Source of the DNA: Brugia malayi
Taxonomy: Eukaryota > Nematoda > Chromadorea > Rhabditida > Onchocercidae
DNA length: 64,000 nucleotides
Assembly: GCF_000002995.4 (NCBI RefSeq)
Contig: NW_025062476.1
Location: 14,150,750 to 14,214,749 of the forward strand
Reading direction: 5' to 3'
The notes beneath the pieces are model-generated. The model saw nothing but the letters and a program-made list of their open reading frames with translations, made no database searches and was not told the DNA's origin. Positions 61,201 through 64,000 of this stretch are shown piece by piece (positions within the stretch are counted from its first letter, which is position 1; each line of letters begins with the position of its first letter). A program made the translations under genes and the position numbers.

Positions 61201-64000
61201 TTATTTCATGCCATTTCTCTGCAAATATAACAATTTCACTAGAAGACATTTTGATTATTTCATTAACTCATACCATTTCTCTTCAGATATAACATTATCA
61301 CTGGAAGACATTTTGATTAATTCATAGACTCATACTTATTCACCACAGATATAACAATATCATATAAGATATTTTGATTAATTTATTAACTCATTCCATT
61401 TCTACAGATAAAACAATATCACTTGAAGACATTTTGATTGTTTCATGTCACTTCTCTGCAAATATAACAATATCATTAGATGACATTTTGACTAATTTCA
61501 TTAACTCGTACCATTTCTCTACTGATTTAACAATATCACTGAAGACATTTTGATTAATTCATTATCTCTTACCATTTTTCTACCAATATTACAAGATGAC
61601 TAGAGATATTTTGATTTATTCATTAACTCATATCATTTTTCATCATAATAACAGGATCGCTAGAAGATATTTTGATTAATTCATAAACTCTTACCATTTC
61701 TCAACCAATATAACAAGTTCACCAGAAGATATTTTGATCAGCTCATTAACTCATACCATTTCTCAGCAAATATAACAAGATCACTTGAAGACATTTTGAT
61801 TAATTCATGCCATTTCTCTGCAAATAAAACAAGATCACTGAAAGATATTTTGATTATTTCATTCGCTCGTACCATTTCTCTACAGATATAACAATATCAG
61901 CAGAAGACATTTTGATAATTCATGCCATTTCTCTGCAAATATAACAATATCACTAATAGATATTTTGATTAATTCATGCCATTTCTCTGCAAATAAAACA
62001 AGATCACTGAAAGATATTTTGATTATTTCATTAGCTCGTGCCATTTCTCTGCAAATACAACAATATCACTTGATGACATTTTGATTAATCATGCTATTTC
62101 TCTGCAAATAAAACAAGATCACTGAAAGATATTTTGATTATTTCATTAGCTCGTACCATTTCTCTACAGATATATCAATATCACCAGAAGACATTTTGAT
62201 AATTCATGCCATTTCTCTGCAAATATAACAATATCACTAAAAATATTTTGATTAATTCATGCCATTTTTCTGCAAATATAACAATATCACTAGAAGACAT
62301 TTTGATTAATTCATGCCATTTCTCTGCATATATAGCAAGATCACTGAAAGATATTTTGATTATTTCATTAGCTCGTACCATATCTCTGCAAATACAACAA
62401 TATCACTTGAAGACATTTTGATTAATTCATGCCATTTCTCTGCATATATAACAATATCACTAAAAGATATTTTGATTATTTCATGCCATTTTCTGCAAAT
62501 ATAACAATATCATTAGAAGGCATTTTGATTAATTCATGTCACTTCTCTGCATATATAACAATATCATTAGAAGACATTTTGACTAATTCATTAACTCGTA
62601 CCATTTCTCTGCAGATAAAACAATATCACAAGAAGACATTTTGATTAATTCATCAACTAGTACCATTTCTCTACCGATTTAACAATATCACTCGAAAATA
62701 TTTTGATTTTTTCATTAGCTCATACCATTTCTCTACTGATTTAACAACATTACTAGATAACATTTTGATTAATTCATTAGCTCATACCATTTCACTACAG
62801 ATATAACAATATCACTAGAAGACATTTTGATTAATTGATTAATTCTCTGCAGATATAACAATATCACTAGAGGACATTATGATTTTTCATTAGCTCATAC
62901 CATTTCTCTACTGATTTAACAATATCACTAGAAGGCATTTTTATTAATTCATAAATCCATACTATTTCACTACAGATAAAACAATATCATTAGAAGACAT
63001 TTTGATTAATTCATTAACTCTTACCATTTCTCTACCAATATAACAAGATCACTAGAAGTCATTTTGATTACTTCATTAACTCATATCATTTTTCTTCATA
63101 TATAACAGGATCGCTAGAAGATATTTTGATTAATTCATAAACTCTTACCATTTCTCAACCAATACAACAAGTTCACCAGAAGATATTTTGATCAGCTCAT
63201 AAACTCATACCATTTCTCTGCAAATATAACAAGATCACTTGAAGACATTTTGATTAATTCATGCCATTTCTCTGCAAATAAAACAAGATCACTGAAAGAT
63301 ATTTTGATTATTTCATTTGCTCGTACCATTTCTCTACAGATATAACAATATCACCAGAAGACATTTGATAATTCATGCCATTTTTCTGCAAATATAACAA
63401 TACCACTAGAAGACATATTTGATTAATTCATGCCATTTCTCTGCAAATATAACAATATCACTCGAAGAAATTATGATTAATTCATTAGCTCATACTTATT
63501 CTCCACAGATATAACAATATCATATAAGATATTTTGATTAATTCATTAACTCATTCCATTTCCTACAGATAAAACAATATCACTTGAAGACATTTTGATT
63601 GTTTCATGTCACTTCTCTGCAAATATAACAATATCATTAGAAGACATTTTGACTAATTCATTAACTCGTACCATTCTCTGCTGATTTAACAATATCACTA
63701 GAAGGCATTTTGATTAATTCATTAACTCATACCATTTCTCTACTGATTTAACAATATCACTAGAAGACATTTGATTAATTGTTTAATTCAAACCATTTCT
63801 CTACAGATATAACAATATCACTAGAAGACATTTTGATTAATTCATTAACTTGTCCCATTTCTCCACAGATATAACAATATCACTAGAAGACATTTTGATT
63901 AATTCATGCCATTTTCTGCAAATATAAACAATATCACTAAAAGACATTTTGATTAATTCATTAACTCTTACCATCTCTACCATTATAACAAGATCACTAG
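55258..64000 (+). repeat. Minisatellite of 54 and 62 bp units, continuing past the window
   Basis: About 150 tandem units with the core AACAATATCACTAGAAGAC then ATTTTGATTAATTCAT. The short unit (54 bp) links copies with GCCATTTCTCTGCAAATAT. The long unit (62 bp) adds an 8 bp TAACTCAT before ACCATTTCTC. Variant cores include AAGATCACTGAAAGATATT and AGGATCGCTAGAAGATATT. These variants recur together near 58.79, 60.21, 61.64 and 63.10 kb, a higher-order period of about 1.42-1.46 kb. The 54 bp units are 18 codons long, so runs of them stay open on both strands, but 62 bp units break every frame. Confidence 0.92.

Noticed and set aside
55258..64000. CRISPR-like array
   Set aside because: Units are contiguous, vary throughout and have no unique spacers; this is a eukaryotic minisatellite.

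Overview
The window reads as the nuclear genome of a filarial nematode, most likely Brugia or a very close relative. Four observations support this. The DNA is very AT-rich with short GT-AG introns. There are (TTAGGC)n tracts, the nematode telomere motif. A homogeneous tandem array has a 322-323 bp period and carries GCGC (HhaI) sites, matching the known Brugia HhaI satellite in period, composition and the motif GCGCAAAACTTAATTAC (recalled from the literature, not searched). Finally, there is a decayed bacterial VirB4-like fragment of the kind expected from the filarial endosymbiont Wolbachia.

Genes, 1-25 kb. The window opens in the last exon of an unrecognised gene (112-419). Two genes follow in tandem on the + strand: a SAM-domain protein of the C19orf47 type (1312-3796, 8 exons, 309 aa) and an EAPP (E2F-associated phosphoprotein) homologue (4411-7716, 9 exons, 347 aa). 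A seven-transmembrane receptor lies on the - strand (8659-10576, 6 exons, 314 aa). Next comes a three-finger C2H2 protein (12712-14620, 3 exons, 321 aa). A decayed zinc-finger remnant sits in its second intron, and a 588 bp duplication (11970-12557 and 17479-18066) lies on either side of it. A presenilin-like pseudogene covers about 19606-22804. A VirB4-like bacterial fragment (24738-24990, - strand) closes the unique region. All exon models were joined by hand so that reading phase is kept at every junction.

Satellites, 25-46 kb. From about 25.05 to 40.03 kb lies an old, diverged array of ~345 bp monomers in three orientation blocks (+, then inverted from ~28.11 to 34.49 kb, then +). It contains seven TTAGGC-type tracts embedded in one monomer subtype. 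From 40.03 to 46.14 kb the same monomer architecture reappears as a young, homogeneous 323 bp HhaI-type array of about 19 copies.

Retroelements and minisatellite, 46-64 kb. A BEL/Pao LTR retrotransposon (46139-52558) has 495 bp LTRs differing at one base. Its coding region is broken within the integrase. The left flank is satellite and the right flank is a phosphoglycerate kinase pseudogene fragment, with no target-site duplication. A second, badly decayed BEL gag follows (52943-54045). From ~55.26 kb to the window end there is a minisatellite of 54 and 62 bp units with a higher-order period near 1.43 kb.

The living genes show no obvious shared pathway. The right-hand 39 kb is heterochromatin-like sequence made of satellites, telomere-motif DNA, retroelements and gene debris.
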